From contig JAILRA010000100.1 in assembly GCA_024698715.1 (NCBI GenBank), positions 1 to 64,000 of the forward strand: a stretch of 64,000 nucleotides of DNA, read 5' to 3'. Below the pieces are notes generated by a model. The model did no database searches and had not been told where the DNA came from. It saw nothing but the letters and a program-made list of their open reading frames with translations. The DNA comes from Lachnospiraceae bacterium. GTDB taxonomy: Bacteria; Bacillota; Clostridia; Lachnospirales; Lachnospiraceae. Below, piece by piece: positions 26,507 through 35,186 of the stretch (position 1 is the first letter of the stretch; every line of letters starts with the position of its first letter). The translations under genes were made by a program, and so were the position numbers.

Positions 26507-26532
26507 TAATATACTTGTATACAAGAATATTA
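26507..26532. promoter_or_regulatory. Candidate GntR/FadR-type operator before the ABC transporter
   Basis: A 26-base dyad with a single mismatched pair, whose centre is the perfect 12-base palindrome CTTGTATACAAG (26514-26525). The TGTATACA core fits the FadR-subfamily operator consensus. It overlaps the best -10 candidate, TATACT (26510-26515), as expected for a repressor site, and lies about 45 bases before the first permease gene. Confidence 0.65.
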
Positions 26533-26575
26533 GAAAACAAAAATACAAAAATACTTCATTCTTTCGGAGGTCAAA

Positions 26576-27571
26576 ATGTCAAGCGAAGAAGCTTCTGCAA
26601 AAACCAACGTTTCGAACGAAAATGAAATCGAAAAGAAAAACGATAAAGCATTTTCGATATGGATGAAAGGAATGTTGAAACATCTTTCAAAGAACTGGAT
26701 CATATACACTTTCTTTATTATTCCCGTAGCGTATTACATAGTATTCAGATATGTGCCGATGTTCGGTAATATTATCGCATTCAGAAAATATTCCGCAGGC
26801 GGAAATATCTTCGGATCGCAATGGTCGGGATTTAAATATTTCAAACAGTTTCTCGGCGATCCCGCATTCAGAAGAGCATTTTGCAACACGTTGATTCTTA
26901 ACTTTGCCTATCTGGCCGTAAGATTTCCGCTGACATTAGTCTTTGCGCTTTTTTTAAACGAAATAAAATGGCTTCCCTGGAAGAAGTTCGTGCAGACGGT
27001 TTCGTACCTTCCGCATTTCATATCCATGGTAATAGTTGCGGGTATGATTAAGGAACTCTTATCCACAAGCGGACCGATTAATACATTTTTGGTTTCGATA
27101 GGACAGCAGGCCATTGAGTTCATCGCTTTACCGGAATGGTTCCCGACCATATTCGTAGCAAGCGGAATATGGCAGGGCCTCGGATGGGGAAGCATCCTTT
27201 ATCTGGCTGCGATCGCGGGAATCAATCCCGAGCTTTATGAAGCGGCAAAGGTGGACGGTGCCACTCATTTCCAACAGGTTATACATGTGACGATCCCATG
27301 TATCCTTCCCACGATTACCACACTTTTGATTCTCGATATCGGCGGAATGGTCGGATCGGGAGGCGCATTCGAAAAAGTATTTCTTTTATACAATCCAATG
27401 ACGTATGAAACTTCGGATATCGTATCTACGTATGTGTACAGAATGGGTGTGTATTCCGGAAACTACAGTTATGCAACTGCGGTAGGTTTGTTTGAAGGTT
27501 TGCTGAATTTGATTCTTTTGACCGTGGCAAACTTTACATCGAAAAAAGTTGCGGGCGAATCGCTTTGGTAA
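26576..27571 (+). CDS. ABC sugar transporter permease (LplB/AguF type)
   Basis: 331 residues. A polar N-terminal extension of about 45 residues is followed by six membrane helices of a CUT1 importer permease. The cytoplasmic EAA loop that docks the ATPase reads EAAKVDGATHFQQVIHVTIP. It has a strong GGAGG site. The order permease, permease, lipoprotein matches the aldouronic-acid importers AguEFG and LplABC-type systems. No ATPase gene is present; such importers commonly share an MsmX-like ATPase encoded elsewhere. The likely cargo, from context, is (methyl)glucurono-xylo-oligosaccharide. Confidence 0.92.
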   Translation: MSSEEASAKTNVSNENEIEKKNDKAFSIWMKGMLKHLSKNWIIYTFFIIPVAYYIVFRYVPMFGNIIAFRKYSAGGNIFGSQWSGFKYFKQFLGDPAFRRAFCNTLILNFAYLAVRFPLTLVFALFLNEIKWLPWKKFVQTVSYLPHFISMVIVAGMIKELLSTSGPINTFLVSIGQQAIEFIALPEWFPTIFVASGIWQGLGWGSILYLAAIAGINPELYEAAKVDGATHFQQVIHVTIPCILPTITTLLILDIGGMVGSGGAFEKVFLLYNPMTYETSDIVSTYVYRMGVYSGNYSYATAVGLFEGLLNLILLTVANFTSKKVAGESLW

Positions 27572-27584
27572 GGAGAGAAAGAAA

Positions 27585-28517
27585 ATGTCGGAAGAAAAAA
27601 TCAAATTAGATCTCGGAAAAGAAAAGAAGATCAAACAGGGTGTAAAAGTTAAAGAATCCTGGCAGTTCAGAGTATTTCAGGTTTTCAACGCAATATTAAT
27701 GATATTCATATGTGCGACGACCCTTTATCCGTTTCTCTATCTGGTAGCTCAGTCATTTTCTTCGGAAGCGGCCATCATTAAAGGACAGGTCTCCATTATT
27801 CCGGTCGGGTTTAATTTTACAACCTATAAGTCGGTACTTACAAAAGGAGATTTCCTCGGATATTACAAAAATACGATCCTTTATGCGGTGATCGGTACGT
27901 TTTTCTCGGTTCTTTTTTCGGCGATGCTTGCTTATCCGCTCTCAAAACCGAATTTAAGATTAAACAAGTTCTTTGTGCCTTTTATCATTTTCACCATGTA
28001 TTTCGGCGGCGGAATGATCCCGAACTACATTCTGATGACATCATTGGGATTAAGAAATACAGTTTTCTCATTCATTCTTCCGGGGCTTATCGGTACATAT
28101 TACGTATTGCTTATGAAATCCTTTTTTGCAGGTCTTCCTCATGAACTGGAGGAAGCGGGAGAAATTGACGGATTGTCCAAATACGGAGTTTTTTTCAGAA
28201 TTGTGCTTCCGATATCCAAACCGATTATGGCAACGATGGTTCTTTTCTATATGGCGGGATATTGGAGCAACTGGTTTAACGCTTTTCTCTATCTGGAAGA
28301 CAGAAGCAAATGGCCTGTGGCTTATCACTTAAGACAGATCATTATAGGAGCTTCGACCAGTGCAGATCCCGGTGCTGCTTCTCAGGAGACTATGCAGATT
28401 GCGGCCAATATTAAATCATGCTCGATGGTTTTGATGGCAGTACCCATAATATGTGTTTACCCCTTCATCCAAAAGTATTTCGTTCAGGGAATGATGCTTG
28501 GCGGAGTCAAGGGTTAA
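27585..28517 (+). CDS. ABC sugar transporter permease (YtcP/AguG type)
   Basis: 310 residues from the ATG placed nine bases after AGGAG, which overlaps the previous stop codon; the frame is open 12 codons further upstream without a ribosome site. Six membrane helices and an EAA loop EEAGEIDGLSKYGVFFRIVL are visible, and the C-terminus ends in the FVQGMMLGGVKG signature common to YtcP-type permeases. It pairs with the preceding permease to form the membrane channel. The lipoprotein gene follows 74 bases later. Confidence 0.92.
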   Translation: MSEEKIKLDLGKEKKIKQGVKVKESWQFRVFQVFNAILMIFICATTLYPFLYLVAQSFSSEAAIIKGQVSIIPVGFNFTTYKSVLTKGDFLGYYKNTILYAVIGTFFSVLFSAMLAYPLSKPNLRLNKFFVPFIIFTMYFGGGMIPNYILMTSLGLRNTVFSFILPGLIGTYYVLLMKSFFAGLPHELEEAGEIDGLSKYGVFFRIVLPISKPIMATMVLFYMAGYWSNWFNAFLYLEDRSKWPVAYHLRQIIIGASTSADPGAASQETMQIAANIKSCSMVLMAVPIICVYPFIQKYFVQGMMLGGVKG

Positions 28518-28591
28518 ATTATAAAAAAGCAACATAAACGGATTATTTCTTCTTCGGGGAGAGTAATTCACGTAAAAAAGGAGGAAACAAA

Positions 28592-30352
28592 ATGAAAAAA
28601 AAGCTCTTAAGTACAGCGCTTGCGGTAAGTATGGTGGCAGCATCTCTTTCGGCATGTACTAACGGCGGCGGTTCCGGTCAGGAGGAACCTGCACCCAGTC
28701 AGACAGCGGTTGAAAACAACACCGAAACGACTACAGAGGAAGGCACCGAAGTAGAACCGGTTGAAGAACTCGGTTATACATACGGCGAGCATTTCCATTC
28801 TGATGATCCTGTGACATATTCAATGTCTTTCTCGGATGCTTCCTGGTATCCCATGACAGATCAGTGGGTAACGGAAGGTGTATTTGCTCAGATTAAAGAA
28901 AGAACAAATGTAACACTTGACCTTACCAGCATCGACTCAAACGATTACAATGACAAGATTGCATTAAGTATTAATGCAGGTGATGCTCCTTACATTATTC
29001 CCAAGACATATGATGAATCAAGATATGTTGACGGTGGTGCTATTGTTCCCGTTTCAAAGTGGACACAGTTCATGCCCAATTTCACCAAATTTGTGGAAGA
29101 TTACGATATGCAGTCCGATCTTGATACTATCACACGTAAAGACGGTAACTTCTACAGACTTCCCGGTATGCATGAATCACCTAACCAGGACTATTTCTTT
29201 ATCATAAGAAAAGACCTTTTTGACGGGGCGGGAGTTGATATTGCCTCTCTTGAAAAAGACATGACTTATGACGATCTTTATGATGCACTTGTAAAAGTTA
29301 AAGGATACATGGTCAGCGAAGGCATGTGCAAGGAATCCGATTATATCTGGTCAGACCTCTGGTGCGGTCAGGAATCCGGTCAGGGTTCGGGCGGAAACCT
29401 TCTTAAGATTATGGGCTTCTCATATAATGTAGCTTCAGGCTGGGCAGTAGCAGACTGTATCCAGTACGATCATGACAAGGATGAATGGTATCTTTCTTCT
29501 ACCACGGATGATTACAAGGAATTCGTTAAGACTGCAAATAAATTTGTCAGCGGCGGAATTCTCGATCCCGAAACATTTACTCAGGATGATTCGGTTGCAA
29601 CCAACAAGTTCTATCGTGGCGAAACAGCAATTATGTCTGTAAACAGAGGTCAGGTAGCAACATTTACTGCAGGTTTGGATGAAGGCGTAGGTGCCGGAAA
29701 CTATGAAACTTATCTTATGGTTACACCCAAGGGAATCAACAACTACATGGCAGAAAACTCCAGACTTGAAAACGGTGTTATGATTTCCAAGAAGGCTTAT
29801 GATGAACTCGGAGAAGAAGATTTCATCAAGATGCTCAGATTCGTAGACTGGTTATTCTATTCTGATGAAGCTTATGATCTGATTAAATGGGGTATTGAAG
29901 GTGAAACATATAATGTTGTTGACGGACAGAAAGTTCTTGCAGACGGATGGTACTGCAGCGGACTCGGATATGCCGATCCTACACCCGATGATGAAACAGA
30001 CAACAAAGATATGAGACTTGAATACGGTTATGCAGGCGGTAACTTCTGGTATGCACACAGAGTTGATCAGAGAGATGACAACTTAACACCCGCACTTCAG
30101 GATTTCTCAAAGAGAATTTCCCAATACAGAGATATCAGACCTCTTAACCCTGCACTTGCATCAACAGCTGACGAAAACGAACAGATTAACCTCTGGAAAA
30201 CTCCTTTGGTTGACAATATCAACACATGGACACTTAATTTCGTAACAGGCAAGAAAGATATTGATAAAGAATGGGATAACTACATTAAATCCTGTGATGA
30301 TGCAAATGCAAAGAAGCTTATAGATCTTTACAATGAGATTAACAAAAGATAA
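28592..30352 (+). CDS. Sugar-binding lipoprotein of the ABC transporter (AguE/LplA type)
   Basis: 586 residues. The signal peptide ends in a lipobox LSAC, so C22 should be lipidated and anchor the protein on the outer face of the membrane. An acidic Thr/Glu-rich linker (about 27-58) precedes a large cluster-B-type extracellular binding protein with the aromatic residues usual for oligosaccharide capture. The ribosome site AAAAGGAGGAAAC is very strong. A GC-rich hairpin right after the stop probably stabilises this transcript, in keeping with the high demand for binding protein. An aldouronic-acid substrate is inferred from the locus. Confidence 0.92.
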   Translation: MKKKLLSTALAVSMVAASLSACTNGGGSGQEEPAPSQTAVENNTETTTEEGTEVEPVEELGYTYGEHFHSDDPVTYSMSFSDASWYPMTDQWVTEGVFAQIKERTNVTLDLTSIDSNDYNDKIALSINAGDAPYIIPKTYDESRYVDGGAIVPVSKWTQFMPNFTKFVEDYDMQSDLDTITRKDGNFYRLPGMHESPNQDYFFIIRKDLFDGAGVDIASLEKDMTYDDLYDALVKVKGYMVSEGMCKESDYIWSDLWCGQESGQGSGGNLLKIMGFSYNVASGWAVADCIQYDHDKDEWYLSSTTDDYKEFVKTANKFVSGGILDPETFTQDDSVATNKFYRGETAIMSVNRGQVATFTAGLDEGVGAGNYETYLMVTPKGINNYMAENSRLENGVMISKKAYDELGEEDFIKMLRFVDWLFYSDEAYDLIKWGIEGETYNVVDGQKVLADGWYCSGLGYADPTPDDETDNKDMRLEYGYAGGNFWYAHRVDQRDDNLTPALQDFSKRISQYRDIRPLNPALASTADENEQINLWKTPLVDNINTWTLNFVTGKKDIDKEWDNYIKSCDDANAKKLIDLYNEINKR

Positions 30353-30366
30353 TTACTTTTTAACTC

Positions 30367-30402
30367 TTTGACAAAAGGGGGCAAATGCCCCCTTTTGTCA
30401 AA
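30367..30402 (+). terminator. Strong hairpin after the binding-protein gene
   Basis: A 16-base-pair perfect stem (30367-30382 with 30387-30402) and a four-base loop. The T-run on the plus strand is only TTTT and lies inside the stem, and an A-run follows it, so it may be a partial terminator or mRNA-stabilising structure rather than a full stop. Confidence 0.65.
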
Positions 30403-30469
30403 AAAAAACGGATTGAAATCATATTTTGGAAAATAATTAATAATTCATAAGGGGTTATTGCGAAGTTTG

Positions 30470-30538
30470 TCAATTGATTTTATGGATAATATTTTATATG
30501 ATAAACTTTGTTTTATAAGATAAATACAAATCAATTGA
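30470..30538. repeat. 11-base inverted repeat spanning the uxuA promoter
   Basis: TCAATTGATTT (30470-30480) and its exact reverse complement AAATCAATTGA (30528-30538) lie 47 bases apart. The left arm overlaps the -35 box and the right arm lies in the leader just before the ribosome site. Confidence 0.55.
30474..30502 (+). promoter_or_regulatory. Predicted promoter of the uxuA unit
   Basis: TTGATT (30474-30479), 17 bases, TATGAT (30497-30502). It would make uxuA, the aldolase-kinase gene and uxuB partly independent of the ABC transporter unit. Confidence 0.6.
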
Positions 30539-30553
30539 AAAGAGAATCGGAAA

Positions 30554-31624
30554 ATGAATATGACTTTGAGATGGTTTGGTTCAAAGTTCGACAGCGTAAC
30601 ATTGTCTCAAATCAGACAGATCCCGGGAGTAAAAGGTGTTATCACTACATTGTATGATACCATTCCCGGCGAAGAATGGAATAAAGATGAAATCAAAGCT
30701 CTGAAAAAAGAAGTCGAAGACAACGGACTTAAGATTCTGGGAATCGAAAGCGTGAATGTTTGCGATGCAATTAAAGTAGGGGCTTCAAACAGAGATAAAT
30801 ATATTGATAATTATATCAAAACACTGACGCATCTCGGCGAAGAAAACATACATATGGTTTGCTATAATTTTATGCCGGTTTTTGACTGGACAAGGACGGA
30901 ACTTGCCAGATTAAGGGAAGACGGCTCAACTGTTATGGCATATACACAGGATGCGGTTGATAAAATTAATCCGGATGAAATGTTAAATTCTCTGAAGGAT
31001 GACTGCAACGGTTTTGTACTTCCGGGCTGGGAACCTGAAAGAATGAGTCAGGTAAAGGAATTGTTTGAATTATACAAAGATATCGATGCGGATAAACTGT
31101 TTGATAATCTTGTATATTTCTTAAAAGCAATCATGCCGGTTTGTGATAAGTATGATATAAATATGGCGATTCATCCTGATGATCCCGCATGGAGTGTATT
31201 CGGTCTTTCGAGAATAATCACAAATAAAGAGCAGTTATTAAAGATGCTTAAAGCCGTAAACAATGTTCATAACGGAGTAACATTCTGTACAGGGTCTTAC
31301 GGCACAAGTTTAAATAACGATATTGTGGATACGATACATTCGTTAAAAGGCAGAATTCATTTTGCACATGTTAGAAACCTAAAATTCATTACTCCCACAA
31401 ATTTTGAGGAGGCAGCACATCTTTCGAGCGACGGAGATTTCGATATGTATGAGATTATGAAGGCGCTTTATGAAATCGGTTTTGACGGCATAATGAGACC
31501 GGATCACGGAAGAATGATCTGGGGAGAGAAGGCAATGCCCGGTTACGGTTTGTATGACAGGGCGCTCGGCGCCATGTATCTTCAGGGATTGTGGGAAGCT
31601 ATAGAGAAGAATTATAAAGTTTAA
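30554..31624 (+). CDS. uxuA: Mannonate dehydratase
   Basis: 356 residues, the normal length. UxuA dehydrates D-mannonate to 2-keto-3-deoxy-D-gluconate with a divalent metal (TIM barrel). The conserved N-terminus MTLRWFG and the VKGVITTLYD strand are typical; NMAIHPDDPAWSVFG and HFAHVRN carry probable metal-ligand histidines, and the C-terminal MRPDHGRMIWGE is a strong family marker. It is the fourth step of the glucuronate route in this locus, between UxuB and the kinase. The ribosome site is weak (AAAAGAGA). Confidence 0.95.
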   Translation: MNMTLRWFGSKFDSVTLSQIRQIPGVKGVITTLYDTIPGEEWNKDEIKALKKEVEDNGLKILGIESVNVCDAIKVGASNRDKYIDNYIKTLTHLGEENIHMVCYNFMPVFDWTRTELARLREDGSTVMAYTQDAVDKINPDEMLNSLKDDCNGFVLPGWEPERMSQVKELFELYKDIDADKLFDNLVYFLKAIMPVCDKYDINMAIHPDDPAWSVFGLSRIITNKEQLLKMLKAVNNVHNGVTFCTGSYGTSLNNDIVDTIHSLKGRIHFAHVRNLKFITPTNFEEAAHLSSDGDFDMYEIMKALYEIGFDGIMRPDHGRMIWGEKAMPGYGLYDRALGAMYLQGLWEAIEKNYKV

Positions 31625-31636
31625 AATGATTTACGG

Positions 31637-31661
31637 AACCGGAAGTATTCTTCCGGTTTTC
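31637..31661 (+). terminator. Intercistronic hairpin between uxuA and the aldolase-kinase gene
   Basis: A 9-base-pair stem AACCGGAAG/CTTCCGGTT (31637-31645 with 31650-31658) with a four-base loop and a T4 run. Probably a leaky terminator or processing site, because the pathway genes on both sides run in the same direction. Confidence 0.6.
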
Positions 31662-31680
31662 ATCTTGAAAGAAGGAAAAA

Positions 31681-33483
31681 ATGAGTATTTACGACAGAAT
31701 TAAAGAATGTAAAATGATTCCTGTAATCGCGCTTGATAACGCAGCCGATGCTAAGCCACTGGCAAAAGCACTTTATGAAGGCGGACTTCCCTGTGCGGAG
31801 GTTACTTTCAGAAGAGAAGGCGCGGAATTTTGCATAAAAGCGATGAAGGAAGAATACCCCGATATGCTTGTCGGTGCGGGAACCGTTTTGACCAAAGAAC
31901 AGGTTGACCTTGCACTGAAAGCAGGAGCGGAATTTATTGTAAGTCCCGGGCTTTACGAAGAGATTGTAAAATACTGCCTCGAAAAAGAAATATGTGTCAT
32001 TCCGGGAGTATCTACCGCAAGCGATGTTGCCAAAGCATATTCACTAGGACTTAATGTGTTAAAATTCTTCCCTGCAGAAGCGGCCGGCGGAGTAAAAATG
32101 CTTAGGGCTCTTGCCGCTCCCTACAATATGATGAAATTCATGCCCACCGGCGGAATAAGTTTGGAAAACATGTCGTCATATTATGCTCTTGATTGTGTTA
32201 TAGCATGCGGCGGAAGTTTTATGATCGACGGAAAAGCAATCAAAGAAGGCGATTTTGAAAAGATTAAAAGTCTGACAAAAGAAGTTGTTGAAAAACTGAA
32301 TGAGAATCCGGAACAATCGGATTATAAAGTTTCCGGCAAAGATAACAAAGTATACCATACTGATAGTCTTATTAATAAAGATGATTTGACATCGACTGAA
32401 AAAATAAACGGTAATATTCAGAATAATAACGGCAAGTTTGGCAATATGTCCGGTTTATCGGACAAAAAGATCATTACATTCGGCGAACTCATGCTTCGTC
32501 TTGCACCGGAAGGCTATCTGAGATTTGTACAGGCGGATTCTTTTGAAGCAACATTCGGAGGAGGGGAAGCCAATGTGAGCGTTTCTTTGGCGAATTTTGG
32601 TGCGGATGTATCCTTTGTGACCAAACTTCCCGAACACGAGATAGGACAGATGGCAGTCAATTCGCTTCGAAAATACGGTGTGGATACTTCTCTTATCGTA
32701 AGAGGCGGAAAAAGGGTAGGAATTTACTATCTCGAAAAAGGAGCGTCACAAAGACCTTCGAAGGTGATTTACGATCGTGCGGGGTCCTCTGTGGCGGAAG
32801 CCGAACAGGGTGATTTCGACTGGGATAAGATTTTTGACGGTGCGGGATGGTTTCATTTTACGGGGATTACTCCGGCACTTTCGGATACACTTGCGAATAT
32901 CTGTCTCGAAGCATGTAAGAAAGCCAAAGAAAAGGGTATCATCGTAAGCTGCGATCTGAATTACAGAAATAAGCTCTGGTCGAAGCAGAAAGCCCGGGAA
33001 GTGATGGATAAACTCTGTCGTTATGTGGATGTCTGCATCTCCAACGAGGAAGATGCCAATGATGTATTCGGAATTAAAGCGGACAATACAAATGTTACTG
33101 CAGGAGAGATTGATTCGGAAGGATATAAATATGTGGCCGAAGAATTGAAAAAAAGATTCGGATTCTCTTATGTGGCAATCACTCTTCGTGAATCAATCTC
33201 GGCAAGCGACAACAGATGGGGTGCTATGCTTTACGACGGCAGGGATTATTATTTCAGTAAAAAATACGATGTTCATATAGTCGATCGTGTGGGCGGAGGA
33301 GATTCGTTCGGAGCGGGACTTATATATGCAATGACACAAAACGAAAGTCCTTCGGATTCTATTGAATTTGCTTCAGCCGCGAGCTGTCTGAAACATTCGA
33401 TAGAAGGGGACTACAATTTTGTAAGTGTGGATGAAGTCAAGAAACTTGCAAAAGGTGACGGTTCCGGAAGAGTACAAAGATAA
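31681..33483 (+). CDS. kdgA-kdgK: Fused KDPG aldolase and KDG kinase
   Basis: 600 residues, two enzymes in one chain. Residues 1 to about 205 are a complete class-I KDPG/KHG aldolase with AEVTFR (E40), GAGTVL and the Schiff-base lysine K128 in LKFFPAE. Residues about 262-590 are a PfkB-family 2-keto-3-deoxygluconate kinase with GGGEANVSVSLA and the catalytic DRVGGGD (535-541). They are joined by an Asn/Asp/Lys-rich linker of about 55 residues. The kinase makes KDPG from ATP and KDG, and the aldolase splits it to pyruvate and glyceraldehyde-3-phosphate, so the two last steps are physically linked. The usual form is two separate genes. Confidence 0.93.
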   Translation: MSIYDRIKECKMIPVIALDNAADAKPLAKALYEGGLPCAEVTFRREGAEFCIKAMKEEYPDMLVGAGTVLTKEQVDLALKAGAEFIVSPGLYEEIVKYCLEKEICVIPGVSTASDVAKAYSLGLNVLKFFPAEAAGGVKMLRALAAPYNMMKFMPTGGISLENMSSYYALDCVIACGGSFMIDGKAIKEGDFEKIKSLTKEVVEKLNENPEQSDYKVSGKDNKVYHTDSLINKDDLTSTEKINGNIQNNNGKFGNMSGLSDKKIITFGELMLRLAPEGYLRFVQADSFEATFGGGEANVSVSLANFGADVSFVTKLPEHEIGQMAVNSLRKYGVDTSLIVRGGKRVGIYYLEKGASQRPSKVIYDRAGSSVAEAEQGDFDWDKIFDGAGWFHFTGITPALSDTLANICLEACKKAKEKGIIVSCDLNYRNKLWSKQKAREVMDKLCRYVDVCISNEEDANDVFGIKADNTNVTAGEIDSEGYKYVAEELKKRFGFSYVAITLRESISASDNRWGAMLYDGRDYYFSKKYDVHIVDRVGGGDSFGAGLIYAMTQNESPSDSIEFASAASCLKHSIEGDYNFVSVDEVKKLAKGDGSGRVQR

Positions 33484-33550
33484 GAATAAGAGACGATTCA
33501 GATCTGCTTAGCAATATGACGGAATCGTTTCAAAAAAGCAGGAAAGAAAT

Positions 33551-35167
33551 ATGAAATTAAATCTAGTAGGAATAAAAAACAAAGAAGAATGGAAAAAAGC
33601 CGGAATAAAAATGCCGGCTTTTGATATTGTAAATATGAGAAAAAAGACCGAAGAAAATCCCATATGGATACACTTCGGTGCGGGAAATATATTCAGAGGC
33701 TTTATTGCGAAACTTCAGCAAAAACTCCTGGATGAAAACCTAAGCGATAAAGGCATAATCGCAGCGGATACTTTTGACTACGACATGATAGATAAGATTT
33801 ATCGCCCTTTTGATAATCTCGCACTTTCGGTAGGATTAAGATCTGACGGAAATACTGATATGAAAGTCATTGCTTCGATAGCTGATGCCATAAAATGTGA
33901 TTTTTGCGATGAAGCACAAAAAGAGAAACTGATAAAGGCGGTAAGAAATCCGTCTCTTCAGATGATCAGTTTTACGATTACCGAAAAAGGTTATTCTTTG
34001 ATAAACATAAGCGGAGAAAAACTTGATGTCGTGAAAGAGGACATTAATAACGGTCCCGATAAACCGAGACATGCAATGAGTGTTACTGCTTCGCTTCTTT
34101 TGGAAAGATTTAAAGCAGGCGAATTTCCGATTGCAGTATGCAGTATGGACAACTGCTCCCATAACGGTGAAAAACTGAAAGCATCGGTTATTGAAATAGC
34201 AAACGGATGGGAAGAGAATGGTTTTGTTTCCAAAGAATTCATTGAGTATATTTCAGATGAATCCAAAGTTTCTTTCCCCTGGAGCATGATTGATAAGATC
34301 ACACCGAGACCGGCAAGATCCATAGAAGAAATGCTTGCCCAAAAATCGATCGAGGATATGGTCGGAATCGTAACCGACAAGAATACTTTTATAGCGCCTT
34401 TTGTAAATGCGGAGATACCGGAGTATCTTGTAATAGAAGACAGATTTCCGAACGGAAGACCACCTCTTGAAAAGGCCGGAGTATATTTTACGGACAGGGA
34501 TACGGTTAACAAAACCGAAAAGATGAAAGTTACAACATGTCTTAATCCTCTGCATACGGCGATGGCAGTTTTCGGATGTCTTCTGGGGTATGATCATATC
34601 GCAAAAGAAATGAAGGACGAAGACATAAATAAACTGGTTAAAAACATCGGATATAAAGAAGGACTTCCCGTAGTGGTAAATCCGGGGATCATAGACCCGA
34701 AGGCTTTTATAGATGAGGTGGTGGAAGAAAGACTTCCAAACATGTTCATTCCCGATATGCCTCAGAGGATTGCAACTGATACAAGCATGAAGATACCCAT
34801 CCGTTTCGGCGAGACTATAAAAGCGTATCGTGATTCTGAGGACAGGGATGTAAACGATCTTGTATTTATCCCGCTTTCGATCGCAGCATGGTTCAGATAT
34901 CTTCTGGGTATCGATGACCTCGGAAATAAAATGGAAGTTAGTTCCGATCCGCAGCTTGAAGATCTTCAGGACAAATTAAGCGGAATAGTATTTAAGGATA
35001 TAGTTTCATATAAAGGTCAGCTGAAAGAGATTCTGTCAAATGAAAATATTTTTTCCGCTGACCTTGTAAAAGCAGGTCTATCTGATAAAATAGAGGAAAT
35101 GTTTAAAGAAATGATCGTATCCGAAAACGCGGTCAGAAATACACTTCATAAATACGTATCCATGTGA
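33551..35167 (+). CDS. uxuB: Fructuronate reductase (D-mannonate oxidoreductase)
   Basis: 538 residues of the long-chain mannitol dehydrogenase family. In this locus it should reduce D-fructuronate to D-mannonate with NADH. The N-terminal Rossmann entry WIHFGAGNIFRGFIAKL and SVDNCSHNGEKL-like SMDNCSHNG segment (substrate and cofactor site) are visible, and the catalytic-lysine region FPWSMIDKITPRP is intact. Close paralogues reduce tagaturonate (UxaB), but UxuA and GH67 next door favour fructuronate. The ribosome site is AGGAAAG. A CPBP protease gene follows 19 bases later. Confidence 0.92.
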   Translation: MKLNLVGIKNKEEWKKAGIKMPAFDIVNMRKKTEENPIWIHFGAGNIFRGFIAKLQQKLLDENLSDKGIIAADTFDYDMIDKIYRPFDNLALSVGLRSDGNTDMKVIASIADAIKCDFCDEAQKEKLIKAVRNPSLQMISFTITEKGYSLINISGEKLDVVKEDINNGPDKPRHAMSVTASLLLERFKAGEFPIAVCSMDNCSHNGEKLKASVIEIANGWEENGFVSKEFIEYISDESKVSFPWSMIDKITPRPARSIEEMLAQKSIEDMVGIVTDKNTFIAPFVNAEIPEYLVIEDRFPNGRPPLEKAGVYFTDRDTVNKTEKMKVTTCLNPLHTAMAVFGCLLGYDHIAKEMKDEDINKLVKNIGYKEGLPVVVNPGIIDPKAFIDEVVEERLPNMFIPDMPQRIATDTSMKIPIRFGETIKAYRDSEDRDVNDLVFIPLSIAAWFRYLLGIDDLGNKMEVSSDPQLEDLQDKLSGIVFKDIVSYKGQLKEILSNENIFSADLVKAGLSDKIEEMFKEMIVSENAVRNTLHKYVSM

Positions 35168-35186
35168 GAAGAAAGACGGAGAAATT

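Larger units (their letters stand above)
26193..26575. other. 383-base AT-rich regulatory intergenic region
   Basis: Contains the terminator of the GntR unit (26253-26294), then about 210 bases of very AT-rich DNA with no convincing gene, then the palindromic operator candidate (26507-26532) and the GGAGG ribosome site of the permease gene. No clear -35 box is seen, which fits a regulated promoter. Confidence 0.7.

Noticed and set aside
26292-26540. Minus-strand open frame of 82 codons in the intergenic region before the ABC transporter
   Set aside because: Very AT-rich, Phe/Leu-dominated translation, no ribosome site, and it runs over the operator; chance frame.
32446-33483. Separate kdgK gene starting inside the fusion
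   Set aside because: No ribosome site before the internal ATG and no stop codon between the two domains.
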